From Armatimonadota bacterium (GTDB taxonomy: Bacteria > Armatimonadota > JAAZEB01), in contig JAAZEB010000113.1 of assembly GCA_012512505.1 (NCBI GenBank), positions 1 to 41,595 of the forward strand: 41,595 bases of DNA, read 5' to 3'. The notes beneath the pieces are model-generated. The model ran no database searches and had not been told where the DNA came from. It worked only from the letters and a program-made list of their open reading frames with translations. The translations under genes were made by a program, and so were the position numbers. Below are positions 32,836 through 40,940 of this stretch, piece by piece; position 1 is the first letter of the stretch, and the number at the start of each line of letters is the position of its first letter.

Positions 32836-32960
32836 GCTCGCGTAGGCTCGCCGGGCCGTGCCGCGAACGGCCGGCGGCGAGCGCCCTTTTGAGTTAAGGC
32901 ATCGCCAGAGTGCAGGCACCGGGGAGACCCGGCGGCGCTGCAGGGGAGGGAGAGGCCACC

Positions 32961-35330
32961 ATGAGCATTCGCCAGGTTGCCAACAAACAGAGCGCAGTGG
33001 CGGACTCTGGAAAGGTATGGAAGCACGGGCTGCTGCTGGCCCTGCTCCTTGGGTTCTCGGGGTTGCTGCTGGGAGGTGTCGCCGTCTACCGCAACGCCGC
33101 GCCGATCCCGCGGCAGATTGTTGGCCCGGATGGCCAGGTGTTGGCCACGGCCGCCGACATCCAGAAGGGGAAAGAAACCTATCAGCGCCTCGGGTTGATG
33201 GACTATGGCTCGGTGTTGGGCCACGGCGCCTACCTAGGGCAAGACTTCACCGCCGAGTCGCTGCACCTCACCGTGGGCGCCATGCGCGACTACCACGCGC
33301 AGCAGCGGTACGGCCGGCCCTACGCGGCGTTGAGCACCGATGAGCAGGCCTCCATCGCTGCCCAGGTGAAGCGCGAAATCCGCACGAACCGCTACGACCC
33401 GCAGAGCGGCACGCTGACGCTCACCGCCGCCCAGGTGGCTAGCCTGCGGGCCGTCGAGCAGCACTACCGCGCCCTGTTCGACCGAGGGTTTCCGGAGCGC
33501 GCCCTGCCGGCCGGAATGCTGGCGGCCGACTCGCCCGAGGCCGGGCAGATCGCCCAGTTCTTCGCCTGGACCTCCTGGCTCTCCGCCGTGCAGCGGCCCG
33601 GCCAGAACCACTCCTTCACCAACAACTGGCCCTACGATGAGGATGCCGGCAACACCGCCACCTTCGGCGCGCTGATCTGGAGCGCCGCCAGCGTGGCGCT
33701 GCTGCTGGTCTTCCTGGGGTTGATCCTCTTCGTGCATCACCGCTACCGCCTGGCGATGCAGCAGGCCTACCGCGACGGCGACTTCCCCCGCATTGAGCCG
33801 GGCAAGCTGCCGCTGACGCCGAGCCAGCGCGCCACGGCGAAGTACTTCGCGGTGGTGGTGGCGCTCTTCCTGGCGCAGTCGCTGCTGGGCGGCTTGATGG
33901 CGCACTACTACGTCAACGGCAGCACCTTCTACGGCATCGACCTGAGCCGGATCCTGCCGTTCCACATCGCCCGCACCTGGCACCTGCAGCTCGCCGTCTT
34001 CTGGATCGCCACCGCGTGGCTGGGCCTCGGCATCTTCGTGGCGCCAATCGTCAGCGGGCGGGAGCCGAAACGCCAGAAGCTGCTGGTGAACGTCCTCTTT
34101 GGGGCGTTGGTGCTGGTAGTGGTCGGCAGCCTGGCCGGCGAGTGGCTGGGCGCCACCGGCCGCCTCGGCAATCTCTGGTTCCTGCTGGGGCACCAGGGCT
34201 GGGAGTACCTGGAGCTAGGCCGCATCTGGCAGGTGCTGCTGGCGGCTGGTCTGGGCATCTGGCTGTTTATCGTCTACCGCGCCCTGCGCGGCGCCCTGAA
34301 GGCTGAGAGTGACCGCGGTGGCCTGACCCACCTGCTGCTCTACAGCGCCATCTCGATCCCGTTCTTCTACGGCTTCGCCTTCCTGGTGAACCCGAGCACG
34401 CACCTCACCATGTCCGACTACTGGCGCTGGTGGGTGATCCACCTCTGGGTGGAGGGGATGTTCGAGGTCTTCGCCGTGGTGGTGATCGGCTTCCTGATGG
34501 TAAACATGGGGCTGGTGACGCGCCGCTCCGCCGTGCGCGCGCTCTACTTCCAGCTCCTGATCCTGCTGGCCAGCGGCGTCATCGGCACCGGCCACCACTA
34601 CTACTGGATCGGCGCCCCCGAGATGTGGATTGCCCTGGGCGCGGTCTTCTCCGCCCTGGAGGTGATCCCGCTCTCGCTGCTGGCGATGGAGGCCTACGAC
34701 CAGTACAAGGTGGTGCAGGCCGGCGGGGTCGATTTCGGCTACAAGGTGACGTTCTGGTTCCTGCTGGCAACGGCGTTCTGGAACCTGTTCGGGGCCGGGG
34801 TGCTCGGCTTCTTCATCAACCTGCCGTTCGTGAGCTACTTCCAGCACGGCTCCTTCCTGACGGCGGCGCACGGCCACGGCGCGCTGATGGGCGTCTACGG
34901 CATGCTCGCCATCGCCCTGATGACGTTCGCCCTGCGCAACACCGTGCGGGAGAACGCCTGGAACGAGCGGCTGCTGAAGGTGGCCTTCTGGGGCCTCAAC
35001 CTCGGCTTGATGGGGATGATCTGGACCACGCTGGTGCCGGTGGGCTGGCTGCAGCTCCTCGCCAGCTACGAGCAAGGCTTCTGGCACGCGCGCTCCTTCG
35101 AGTTCTACCAGACGCCGCTGGTGCAGACGCTGCTGTGGGTGCGCATCTTGCCCGACAGCGTCTTCATCGCCTTCGGCTGTGTGCCGCTGCTGATCGCCGT
35201 GGTGCGCGCCTGGCTCAACCAGCGAGAAGCGACCGTCGGCGAGGAGGCCTTCCCGCCGATTCGCAACCTGGAGGAGGTGTCTATGGAGTGGATTGAGCCG
35301 GTGCGCGAGCCAGCCGCCGCCGGCGACTGA
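32961..35330 (+). CDS. norB: Nitric oxide reductase, quinol-dependent (qNor)
   Basis: This 789-residue inner-membrane enzyme reduces two NO to N2O with electrons from quinol. The ATG at 32961 follows a GGGGAGGGAGAGG run; the earlier in-frame ATG at 32910 lacks one. The N-terminal hydrophobic helix is followed by a periplasmic domain of about 200 residues without CxxCH, as in qNor rather than cNor. The catalytic core has the expected ligands: FHIARTWHLQL, HLWVEGMFEV with the conserved Glu, GTGHHYYWIG, and HGHGALMGVYGM. About 14 helices are seen. No NorC or Nor accessory gene is nearby. A CRP/FNR-type site lies upstream. It could detoxify NO or serve in partial denitrification. Confidence 0.95.
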   Translation: MSIRQVANKQSAVADSGKVWKHGLLLALLLGFSGLLLGGVAVYRNAAPIPRQIVGPDGQVLATAADIQKGKETYQRLGLMDYGSVLGHGAYLGQDFTAESLHLTVGAMRDYHAQQRYGRPYAALSTDEQASIAAQVKREIRTNRYDPQSGTLTLTAAQVASLRAVEQHYRALFDRGFPERALPAGMLAADSPEAGQIAQFFAWTSWLSAVQRPGQNHSFTNNWPYDEDAGNTATFGALIWSAASVALLLVFLGLILFVHHRYRLAMQQAYRDGDFPRIEPGKLPLTPSQRATAKYFAVVVALFLAQSLLGGLMAHYYVNGSTFYGIDLSRILPFHIARTWHLQLAVFWIATAWLGLGIFVAPIVSGREPKRQKLLVNVLFGALVLVVVGSLAGEWLGATGRLGNLWFLLGHQGWEYLELGRIWQVLLAAGLGIWLFIVYRALRGALKAESDRGGLTHLLLYSAISIPFFYGFAFLVNPSTHLTMSDYWRWWVIHLWVEGMFEVFAVVVIGFLMVNMGLVTRRSAVRALYFQLLILLASGVIGTGHHYYWIGAPEMWIALGAVFSALEVIPLSLLAMEAYDQYKVVQAGGVDFGYKVTFWFLLATAFWNLFGAGVLGFFINLPFVSYFQHGSFLTAAHGHGALMGVYGMLAIALMTFALRNTVRENAWNERLLKVAFWGLNLGLMGMIWTTLVPVGWLQLLASYEQGFWHARSFEFYQTPLVQTLLWVRILPDSVFIAFGCVPLLIAVVRAWLNQREATVGEEAFPPIRNLEEVSMEWIEPVREPAAAGD

Positions 35331-35353
35331 CGTCCGCCCAGGAAACAGGCATC

Positions 35354-35386
35354 GGCCAGGCGGGTCCTCCCCGGGCCCGCCTGGCC
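35354..35386. terminator. Bidirectional terminator between converging genes
   Basis: GGCCAGGCGGG (35354-35364) pairs perfectly with CCCGCCTGGCC (35376-35386), with a loop that can pair further (TCC with GGG). It lies between the stop of norB (plus) and the stop at 35402 (minus). CTGTTCTGT follows on the plus side, a weak T-rich stretch. Confidence 0.75.
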
Positions 35387-35401
35387 CTGTTCTGTCGCCG
35401 C

Positions 35402-35647
35402 TCAAGGTGCCGGGGCTTGCCGTGGTTGGCGCGACAGGCTGAGCAGCAGGCCGCCAATGAACAGCAGGTAGCCACCCAGCACGCGCAAGTTCCAGCAGGG
35501 GATCCCCAGCCACGGCCGCACCAGGTCCCGCAGCCACGCGGGCATCCTCTCCCCGGCAAACAGGCTCAACCACCGGTGCGGCGCGGCCAGCAGCACCGAG
35601 CCACGCGCCACCAGCAGCCATGCCACGACCTGCCCAAGCGTCCTCAT
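35402..35647 (-). CDS. Small two-helix membrane protein (paralogue 1)
   Basis: This 81-residue protein has AAGGAGGGGGA directly before its ATG. Two hydrophobic segments, VVAWLLVARGSVLLAA and LGGYLLFIGGLLLSL, bracket a loop with ERMPAWLRDLVRPWLG. It aligns along its length with the next gene (35687-35920): M-TLG, A-----G--L, L-L-A-E-MP---R, LR-LG and F---L-LS are shared. The pair looks like a local duplication. I know no family. It lies next to norB and the moa operon, but on the other strand. Confidence 0.75.
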   Translation of the reverse strand: MRTLGQVVAWLLVARGSVLLAAPHRWLSLFAGERMPAWLRDLVRPWLGIPCWNLRVLGGYLLFIGGLLLSLSRQPRQAPAP

Positions 35648-35686
35648 TCCCCCTCCTTATCACGCCGCGATGGCGCCGCCGCCGGG

Positions 35687-35920
35687 CTACGCCTCGGCGC
35701 GGGCCGACAGCGCGGCGATGAACACCCCCAGGGCCACCTCCCCGATCCCCAGCCAGCGCAGCGCCTCGTCGTTGAGCTGGAGGTACGGCTCCGCGAACTT
35801 GCGGATGCAGTCGGGCATGCCCTCGTCCGCCCAGAGGCGCAGGTATTCTTGGCCGCGGGTGGCGAAGAGCGTGCCGTCCAGCAGCATCATCCCCGCCAGG
35901 ATCTTGCCCAGAGTTGCCAT
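35687..35920 (-). CDS. Small two-helix membrane protein (paralogue 2)
   Basis: This 77-residue protein has AGGAGGGAGG upstream of the ATG at 35920. The frame continues upstream to 36517 but without a ribosome site and across the moaA gene, so the short start is preferred. The hydrophobic segments ILAGMMLLDGTLF and LGIGEVALGVFIAALS flank a charged loop (EYLRLWADEGMPDCIRKFAEP). It is a diverged sister of the protein at 35402-35647. Its promoter would be shared with or face that of moaA, 129 bases away. Function unknown. Confidence 0.75.
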   Translation of the reverse strand: MATLGKILAGMMLLDGTLFATRGQEYLRLWADEGMPDCIRKFAEPYLQLNDEALRWLGIGEVALGVFIAALSARAEA

Positions 35921-35944
35921 GCTCCGCCTCCCTCCTCGAGGGCA

Positions 35945-35975
35945 GTCGTTCCCCGTTTCCGTCGGGCGTAACGAC
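35945..35975 (+). promoter_or_regulatory. Structured leader upstream of moaA
   Basis: GTCGTT (35945-35950) pairs with AACGAC (35970-35975), enclosing CCCG/CGGG around a 7-base loop. Another possible stem (GGCGCCCG with CGGGGCGCT) lies between it and the moaA ribosome site. A molybdenum-cofactor riboswitch is known upstream of such genes in other bacteria; I cannot match its consensus here, so this is only a candidate structured leader in the divergent gap. Confidence 0.3.
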
Positions 35976-36049
35976 GGCCCGGCGCCCGCGCTGGATCCGC
36001 TGCGAGTCAAAGGAGGAGACCGGGGCGCTGTCGGAATAGGAGGATCACG

Positions 36050-37090
36050 GTGAGCGAGGCCCCGACGCGGAGGAGGTGGCAGGTGGCGACGGCGGTTCCT
36101 GAGGGGAGGCAGCCGATGCTGGTGGATCGCTTCGGCCGCGCGCACACGTACCTGCGGATCGCGGTGACGGATCGCTGCAACCTGCGGTGCGTCTACTGCA
36201 CCCCGGCGACGGGGGTGGCCCGGTGCGCGCCGGAGGCGCTCCTTACCGTCGCGGAGATCGTGCGGGTGGCCCGGCTCCTGGTGTCGCTGGGGATCCGCAA
36301 GATCCGCCTCACCGGCGGCGAGCCCACCCTGCGCCCGGGGATCGACCGCCTGGTGGCGCAACTGGCCGCGCTCCCCGGCCTGGAGACGCTGGCGATGACC
36401 ACCAACGGCGTGCTGCTGCCCGGGCAAGCGGCGGCGCTGCGCGCCAGCGGCCTGATGGCGCTCAACGTCAGCCTCGACACGCTGCGAGAGGAACGGTACG
36501 CGCGGATTGCCGGGCATCCTGGCCTACCCCGCGTGCTGGCGGGAATCCAGGAGGCGCTGGCGGCCGGCTTCGTCCCCCTGAAGCTGAACGTGGTGGTGAT
36601 GGGCGGCATCAACGCCGACGAGCTGCTCGATTTCGTTGCCTTCACTGCCGACCAGCCGGTGAACGTGCGCTTCATCGAGTACATGCCGTTCCCGGGCAAC
36701 CAGTGGCAGGCGGCACGCTTCGTCTCTTACCCGACGATGAAGCAGGCGATCACTAGCCGCTATCCGCTGGTGCCGCTGGACGATGCCGCCGGCGTGGCGA
36801 AGAGGTTCCAGGTGCCCGGCTTTCAGGGCACGGTGAGCTTCATCACCCCGCTGTCCGCCGCGTTCTGCGCGCATTGCAACCGCCTGCGCCTGACGGCCGA
36901 CGGCTTGCTCAAGACGTGCCTCTTTCACCCCGCCGAGGCCGACCTGCGCCCGGCGCTGCGCGATGGTACCCCCGACGCCGCTCTGGCCGACCAGATTCGC
37001 CGCGCGGTGGGGCGCAAGCTGCCGGGCCACCGGCCGGTTGCCGATCTGGTGGCCGGCGGCGACCGGAGTATGCTCCAGATAGGAGGGTGA
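36050..37090 (+). CDS. moaA: GTP 3',8-cyclase (molybdenum cofactor synthesis)
   Basis: This 346-residue radical SAM enzyme carries out the first step of molybdopterin synthesis, turning GTP to 3',8-cyclo-GTP. It starts at GTG with AGGAGG about six bases upstream. The N-terminal Fe-S site is DRCNLRCVYC, with TGGEPTLRPG following. The C-terminal second cluster is CAHCNRLRLTADGLLKTC. It ends in the double glycine needed for activity (LQIGG). Five bases later the moaC-moaB gene starts, so they form one operon. Length is typical. Confidence 0.96.
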   Translation: MSEAPTRRRWQVATAVPEGRQPMLVDRFGRAHTYLRIAVTDRCNLRCVYCTPATGVARCAPEALLTVAEIVRVARLLVSLGIRKIRLTGGEPTLRPGIDRLVAQLAALPGLETLAMTTNGVLLPGQAAALRASGLMALNVSLDTLREERYARIAGHPGLPRVLAGIQEALAAGFVPLKLNVVVMGGINADELLDFVAFTADQPVNVRFIEYMPFPGNQWQAARFVSYPTMKQAITSRYPLVPLDDAAGVAKRFQVPGFQGTVSFITPLSAAFCAHCNRLRLTADGLLKTCLFHPAEADLRPALRDGTPDAALADQIRRAVGRKLPGHRPVADLVAGGDRSMLQIGG

Positions 37091-37094
37091 GGCG

Positions 37095-38036
37095 TTGCTC
37101 GATATCTCCCGGAAGTTCACCACCCTGCGCACGGCCGTGGCGCAGGCCACCGTGACCGTCGCTCCGGAGACCCTGGCGCGCGTGCGCCGGGGCGACCTCC
37201 CCAAGGGCGACCCGCTGACGGTGGCGAGGGTGGCGGCGATCCAGGCGGCCAAGAACACCAGCCAGATCATCCCCTACTGCCACCCGCTGCCGCTGGATTA
37301 CGTCGGCGTGGAGTTTACCCTGGGCGACGAGACGATTGTGGTGACCACCACCGTGAAGGCGATCCACAAGACCGGCGTGGAGATGGAGGCGCTCACCGCG
37401 GCTTCGGTGGCGGCACTCACCCTCTACGACATGCTGAAGGCGCTGGACGCGCGGCTGGAGATCCACGGCGTGCGGCTGCTGGCCAAGCGGGGCGGCAAGT
37501 CCGACTTCGTCACCTCGTTTGCCACGCCACCGCGCGCCGTCGTGCTGGTGCTGTCCGACAGCGTTGCCGCCGGCGAGAAGGAGGATCGCTCCGGGCGGCT
37601 GATCTGCGAGCGGCTAGAAAGCCACGGCCTGGAGGTCATCGATTATCGGGTGATCGCCGATGACCCGGAGGCGATCCGGCATGCCCTGATCGCCTCTGCC
37701 GACGAGCGGCAGGCGGATCTGGTGCTGACGACCGGGGGCACCGGGGTTGGCCCGCGCGATCACACCCCGGAGGCGATGGCCGGGGTGATCGAGCGCGAGA
37801 TCCCCGGGATTGCCGAGGCAGTGCGCGCTTTCGGGCAGGCGCGCACCCCTTACGCGATGCTTGCGCGCGGCAAAGCCGGCGTCCGCGGTCGGACCATCCT
37901 CGTGAACCTCCCCGGCTCCCGGCGCGGGGTGGCCGAGTCGCTGGATGCCCTTTTCCCGGCGATCTTGCACGCGCTCAAGGTGGTGCGGGGCGCTCCCGGG
38001 CACACCCCGGAAGCGGAAGAGCAGGGGGCGGCATGA
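37095..38036 (+). CDS. MoaC-MoaB fusion: cyclic pyranopterin monophosphate synthase / molybdopterin adenylyltransferase
   Basis: This 313-residue fusion joins two steps of molybdenum cofactor synthesis. Residues 1-145 are MoaC: LPKGDPLTVARVAAIQAAKN, IPYCHPLPLDYV and KTGVEMEALTAASVAALTLYDM are all signature segments. Residues 150-313 are MoaB/MogA: VLVLSDSVAAGEKEDRSG, TTGGTGVGPRDHTPEA, and VNLPGSRRGVAESLDALFP. MoaC makes cPMP and MoaB/MogA adenylylates molybdopterin; the middle step (MPT synthase, MoaD/MoaE) is not here. The start is TTG at 37095 with AGGAGGG upstream. It overlaps moeA by ATGA at 38033-38036. Confidence 0.93.
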   Translation: MLDISRKFTTLRTAVAQATVTVAPETLARVRRGDLPKGDPLTVARVAAIQAAKNTSQIIPYCHPLPLDYVGVEFTLGDETIVVTTTVKAIHKTGVEMEALTAASVAALTLYDMLKALDARLEIHGVRLLAKRGGKSDFVTSFATPPRAVVLVLSDSVAAGEKEDRSGRLICERLESHGLEVIDYRVIADDPEAIRHALIASADERQADLVLTTGGTGVGPRDHTPEAMAGVIEREIPGIAEAVRAFGQARTPYAMLARGKAGVRGRTILVNLPGSRRGVAESLDALFPAILHALKVVRGAPGHTPEAEEQGAA

Positions 38037-39256
38037 TCCCGTTTGCCGAGGCGTTGGAAACCGTGCTGGCGCACGCTGAGCCGCTTGGGGTAGAGCGCGT
38101 GCGGCTGCGGCGTCTGTTGGGCCGCGTGCTGGCCGAGCCGGTCGTCGCTCGCGCCGATCTGCCGCGGTTCGACAACTCGGCGGTAGACGGTTTTGGCGTG
38201 CGCGTGGCGGACGTGGCCCACGCCTCCCCGGCCGCGCCGGCCCGCCTGCGCCTGCAGGCCACCACCCCCGCCGGAGCGCCGGCCGCGCCGGCGTTGGCCC
38301 GCGGCGCCGCGCTGAAGATCCTCACCGGCGCGCCGATCAGCCCGGGCGTGGAGGCGGTGGTGATGCGCGAGCATTGCGAGGAGCGCCCCGGCTGGGTGTT
38401 GGTTCGCCGGCCGGCCCACCCGGGCGAGAATATCCGCCGGCGGGGCGAGGAGTTCCGGCGCGGCGACCCGGTGCTGCCGGCCGGTCTGCGCCTCAACCCG
38501 GCGGCCATCGGCGTGCTGGCGACCTTCGGCTGCGCCTCGGCCAACGTCTACCGGCAGCCTCGCCTGGCATTCCTCGTCACCGGCGACGAGTTGGCGCGCC
38601 CGGGGCAGCGGCTGCGCCCCGGCCAGATCTACGATGCCAACACCCACACCCTCGCCGCCGCCGCGGCCGCGCTGGGCCTGACTCCCTGCCTCCAGGAGCG
38701 CGTTTCGGACGACCGGGACGCCACGACCGAAGCCCTGGCGCGGGCACTGGAGGCGGCCGAGGTGGTGATCGTCGTGGGCGGGGTGTCGATGGGTGATCAC
38801 GACTACGTGAAAGAGGCGTGCGCGGCGTTGGGCGTCGAGGCCCGCTTCTGGCAGGTGGCGATGAAGCCGGGAAAGCCGAACTACTTCGGCACCTTCACCC
38901 CTCCGGGCGCGGCGCGGCGGCTGGTGTTTGGCCTGCCCGGCAACCCGGTGGCGGCGCTGCTCTCCTTCAACCGGCTGGTGCGACCGGCGCTGCTGAAGCT
39001 GATGGGCGCGCACGACCTGGCGCTGCCGCCGGTGACGGCGGTGCTGGGGGAAGACCTCCACAAAGAGGCAGGCCGCCTGGAGTTCGTGCGCGCGGTGGCC
39101 GCCGTGGAGCACGGCACGCTGGTGGTCCGGCCCACCACCGGCCAGGGCTCGCACATGCTGGGCGGCATGGCGGTCGCCAACTGCGTGATCCCGTTCGCGG
39201 CCCCCCTGGAAACGCTGCGTCGGGGCGAGCCGGTGGCCATCGAGTTTCTGGAGTGA
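38033..39256 (+). CDS. moeA: Molybdopterin molybdenumtransferase
   Basis: This 407-residue enzyme inserts molybdate into adenylylated molybdopterin. It has the family signatures: DLPRFDNSAVDGFGVR near residue 45, ILTGAPISPGVEAVVMRE, RRRGEEFRRGDPVLPAG, VVIVVGGVSMGDHDYVKE, QVAMKPGKPNYFG and GLPGNPVAALLSF. It is coupled to the fusion gene by overlap. It is followed by a 57-base gap and the MOSC gene. All four MoeA domains seem present. Confidence 0.96.
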   Translation: MIPFAEALETVLAHAEPLGVERVRLRRLLGRVLAEPVVARADLPRFDNSAVDGFGVRVADVAHASPAAPARLRLQATTPAGAPAAPALARGAALKILTGAPISPGVEAVVMREHCEERPGWVLVRRPAHPGENIRRRGEEFRRGDPVLPAGLRLNPAAIGVLATFGCASANVYRQPRLAFLVTGDELARPGQRLRPGQIYDANTHTLAAAAAALGLTPCLQERVSDDRDATTEALARALEAAEVVIVVGGVSMGDHDYVKEACAALGVEARFWQVAMKPGKPNYFGTFTPPGAARRLVFGLPGNPVAALLSFNRLVRPALLKLMGAHDLALPPVTAVLGEDLHKEAGRLEFVRAVAAVEHGTLVVRPTTGQGSHMLGGMAVANCVIPFAAPLETLRRGEPVAIEFLE

Positions 39257-39313
39257 GCCGCTGGTCGGCGGCAGTCGGACCGCTCGCCATGCGGCTGAGG
39301 GAAAGGGGGCACG

Positions 39314-39847
39314 ATGGAGGCAGGGCCGGTGGGACGGGTGGTCGCGATCTCCACGAGCGAGAAGAAAGGCACGCCGAAGACGAACGTGCCCAGCGCGCGC
39401 CTGGTGGCGGAATGGGGCATCGAGGGTGATGCTCACGCCGGCCGGTGGCACCGGCAGGTGAGCCTCCTGGCGCTGGAGAGCATCGAGAAGATGCGCCAGC
39501 GAGGCGTTGCCGTGCGCCCCGGCGCGTTTGCCGAGAACATCACCACCGAGGGGATCGACTTGCTTGAGCGGCAGGTGGGCGATCACCTCGCCATCGGCGG
39601 CGCGGTGTTGGAGATCACCCAGATCGGCAAGGAGTGCCACGCCCGCTGCGCGATCTTCTACCGCGCCGGCGACTGCGTCATGCCGCGGGAGGGCATCTTC
39701 GCCCGGGTGATCCGCGGCGGGGAGATCCGGGTGGGCGACGCCGTGACGCTGCTGCCGGCGTTGGGTGGGCAGGAAAGCGTGCCTGCCGGCGCGAAACAGG
39801 GGCAGCAAGGCCGCACGGCCGCGGCCCAGCGCCAATGCAAGGAGTGA
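39314..39847 (+). CDS. MOSC domain protein
   Basis: This 177-residue protein contains one MOSC domain, as in the C-terminal part of molybdenum cofactor sulfurases and in YiiM/YuaD-like enzymes. Signature parts are EWGIEGDAHAG, RPGAFAENITTEGIDL, QVGDHLAIG and ITQIGKECHARC, the last with the conserved cysteine. In this operon it probably handles the cofactor after insertion or acts in a molybdenum enzyme. The C-terminal 25 residues are low-complexity. The start follows AAAGGGGG. Confidence 0.92.
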   Translation: MEAGPVGRVVAISTSEKKGTPKTNVPSARLVAEWGIEGDAHAGRWHRQVSLLALESIEKMRQRGVAVRPGAFAENITTEGIDLLERQVGDHLAIGGAVLEITQIGKECHARCAIFYRAGDCVMPREGIFARVIRGGEIRVGDAVTLLPALGGQESVPAGAKQGQQGRTAAAQRQCKE

Positions 39848-39855
39848 GCTCGACC

Positions 39856-40920
39856 ATGTCTGCTAGCCTTTGGGAGCCCAACTTCGACCGCATCCTGACG
39901 ATCCTCCGCCGCGAGGGCGAGCCAGACCGCCTCCCATTTATGGAGCTGTTCCACGACCTCCCGATCCTGGAGGCTGTCATGGGCCGGCCCGCTCCGCAAG
40001 ACCCGGACGCGGAGCGCCGCTTCCGCATCGAGTTCATGACCAAGCTGGGCTATGACTACGTGGTGGGCCGCCAGACGCTCTGGTTTCCCGGGCCCGAGGC
40101 GCTCCTGGCCCCGGATACCGCCGTGCAGACCCAAGGCCAGCGCGGTTGGCAAGAGGAACATCGGGGCGTCATCGAGAGCTGGGAAGACTTCGAGAAGTAC
40201 CCCTGGCCCGAGACCACCGATACCACCTTCGAGGACATCGAGAAGCTGGGGCCGCTGCTGCCCGCTGGCATGAAGGTGACCGCCTTGCTCCCCGGCGGCA
40301 TGCTGGAGAACCTGATCCGCCTCTTTGGCTACGAGCCGCTCTGCTACGCCCTCATCGAGAACCGCGAGCTGGTGCAGGCTGTCGCCGACCGCCTCGGCGA
40401 GTGCGAGTTGAAGGTGTATCGGGGGTTGTGCGACATCGAGCACGTCGGCGCGCTGTGGCTCAACGATGACCTTGGCTTCAAAACGCAGACGATGATCTCG
40501 CCGGCCGACCTGCGCGCTTTCGTCTTCCCCTGGCACAAGCGCCTGGTCGAGTACGCCCACGCGCACGGCAAGCCGGTGATCCTCCACGCCTGCGGCAACC
40601 TCAAAGAGGTGATGGACGACCTGATCGACGACGTGGGCATCGATGCCAAGCACTCCTTCGAGGACATCATCCAGCCGGTAACCGAGGCCAAGCGGCAGTA
40701 TGGCGCGCGGGTAGCTCTCATCGGCGGCATCGACGTAGACGTGCTGGCCCGCTGCACCGAGGAGGAAGTGCGCCGCTACACCCGCCGCGTGATCGAGGAG
40801 TGCGCTCCCGGCGGCGGCTGGGCCCTTGGCTCGGGCAACAGCGTCGCCAACTATATCCCGGTGCGCAACTTCCTGGCCATGCTCGACGAGGGTCGCCAGG
40901 CGGGCGTCTACCACGCCTGA
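39856..40920 (+). CDS. Uroporphyrinogen decarboxylase (URO-D) family protein
   Basis: This 354-residue protein belongs to the URO-D/MtaA superfamily. The ATG at 39856 is preceded by AAGGAG, eight bases after the MOSC gene stops. The barrel motifs are LPFMELFHDLPILEAVMG, LWLNDDLGFKTQTMISP, HACGNLKEVMDDLIDDVGID, LIGGIDVDVLA and LGSGNSVANYIPV. True HemE has an N-terminal RQAGR motif that is missing here, so this is more likely a methyltransferase-type or uncharacterised member than HemE. No corrinoid protein gene is adjacent. It may be read from the same message as the MOSC gene. Confidence 0.9.
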   Translation: MSASLWEPNFDRILTILRREGEPDRLPFMELFHDLPILEAVMGRPAPQDPDAERRFRIEFMTKLGYDYVVGRQTLWFPGPEALLAPDTAVQTQGQRGWQEEHRGVIESWEDFEKYPWPETTDTTFEDIEKLGPLLPAGMKVTALLPGGMLENLIRLFGYEPLCYALIENRELVQAVADRLGECELKVYRGLCDIEHVGALWLNDDLGFKTQTMISPADLRAFVFPWHKRLVEYAHAHGKPVILHACGNLKEVMDDLIDDVGIDAKHSFEDIIQPVTEAKRQYGARVALIGGIDVDVLARCTEEEVRRYTRRVIEECAPGGGWALGSGNSVANYIPVRNFLAMLDEGRQAGVYHA

Positions 40921-40939
40921 CGGCCCCAAGACGCGGCCG
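40921..40939. terminator. Short hairpin between converging genes
   Basis: CGGCC (40921-40925) pairs with GGCCG (40935-40939) in the 20-base gap between two converging stop codons. The stem is only five pairs, so its strength as a terminator is doubtful. Confidence 0.3.
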
Positions 40940-40940
40940 G

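Noticed and set aside
32182-32960. Small genes in the repeat-rich strip
   Set aside because: All open frames there are low-complexity, lack ribosome sites and cross tandem repeats.
35945-36049. Molybdenum cofactor riboswitch
   Set aside because: Stems are present, but I cannot match the conserved core of the Moco RNA motif, so only a candidate structured leader is listed.
37850-39835. 661-codon minus-strand frame opposite moaCB, moeA and the MOSC gene
   Set aside because: It crosses three well-supported genes and shows no protein family features.
39856-40920. HemE (haem biosynthesis)
   Set aside because: The N-terminal RQAGR motif of HemE is missing and the gene sits with molybdenum cofactor genes, not haem genes.
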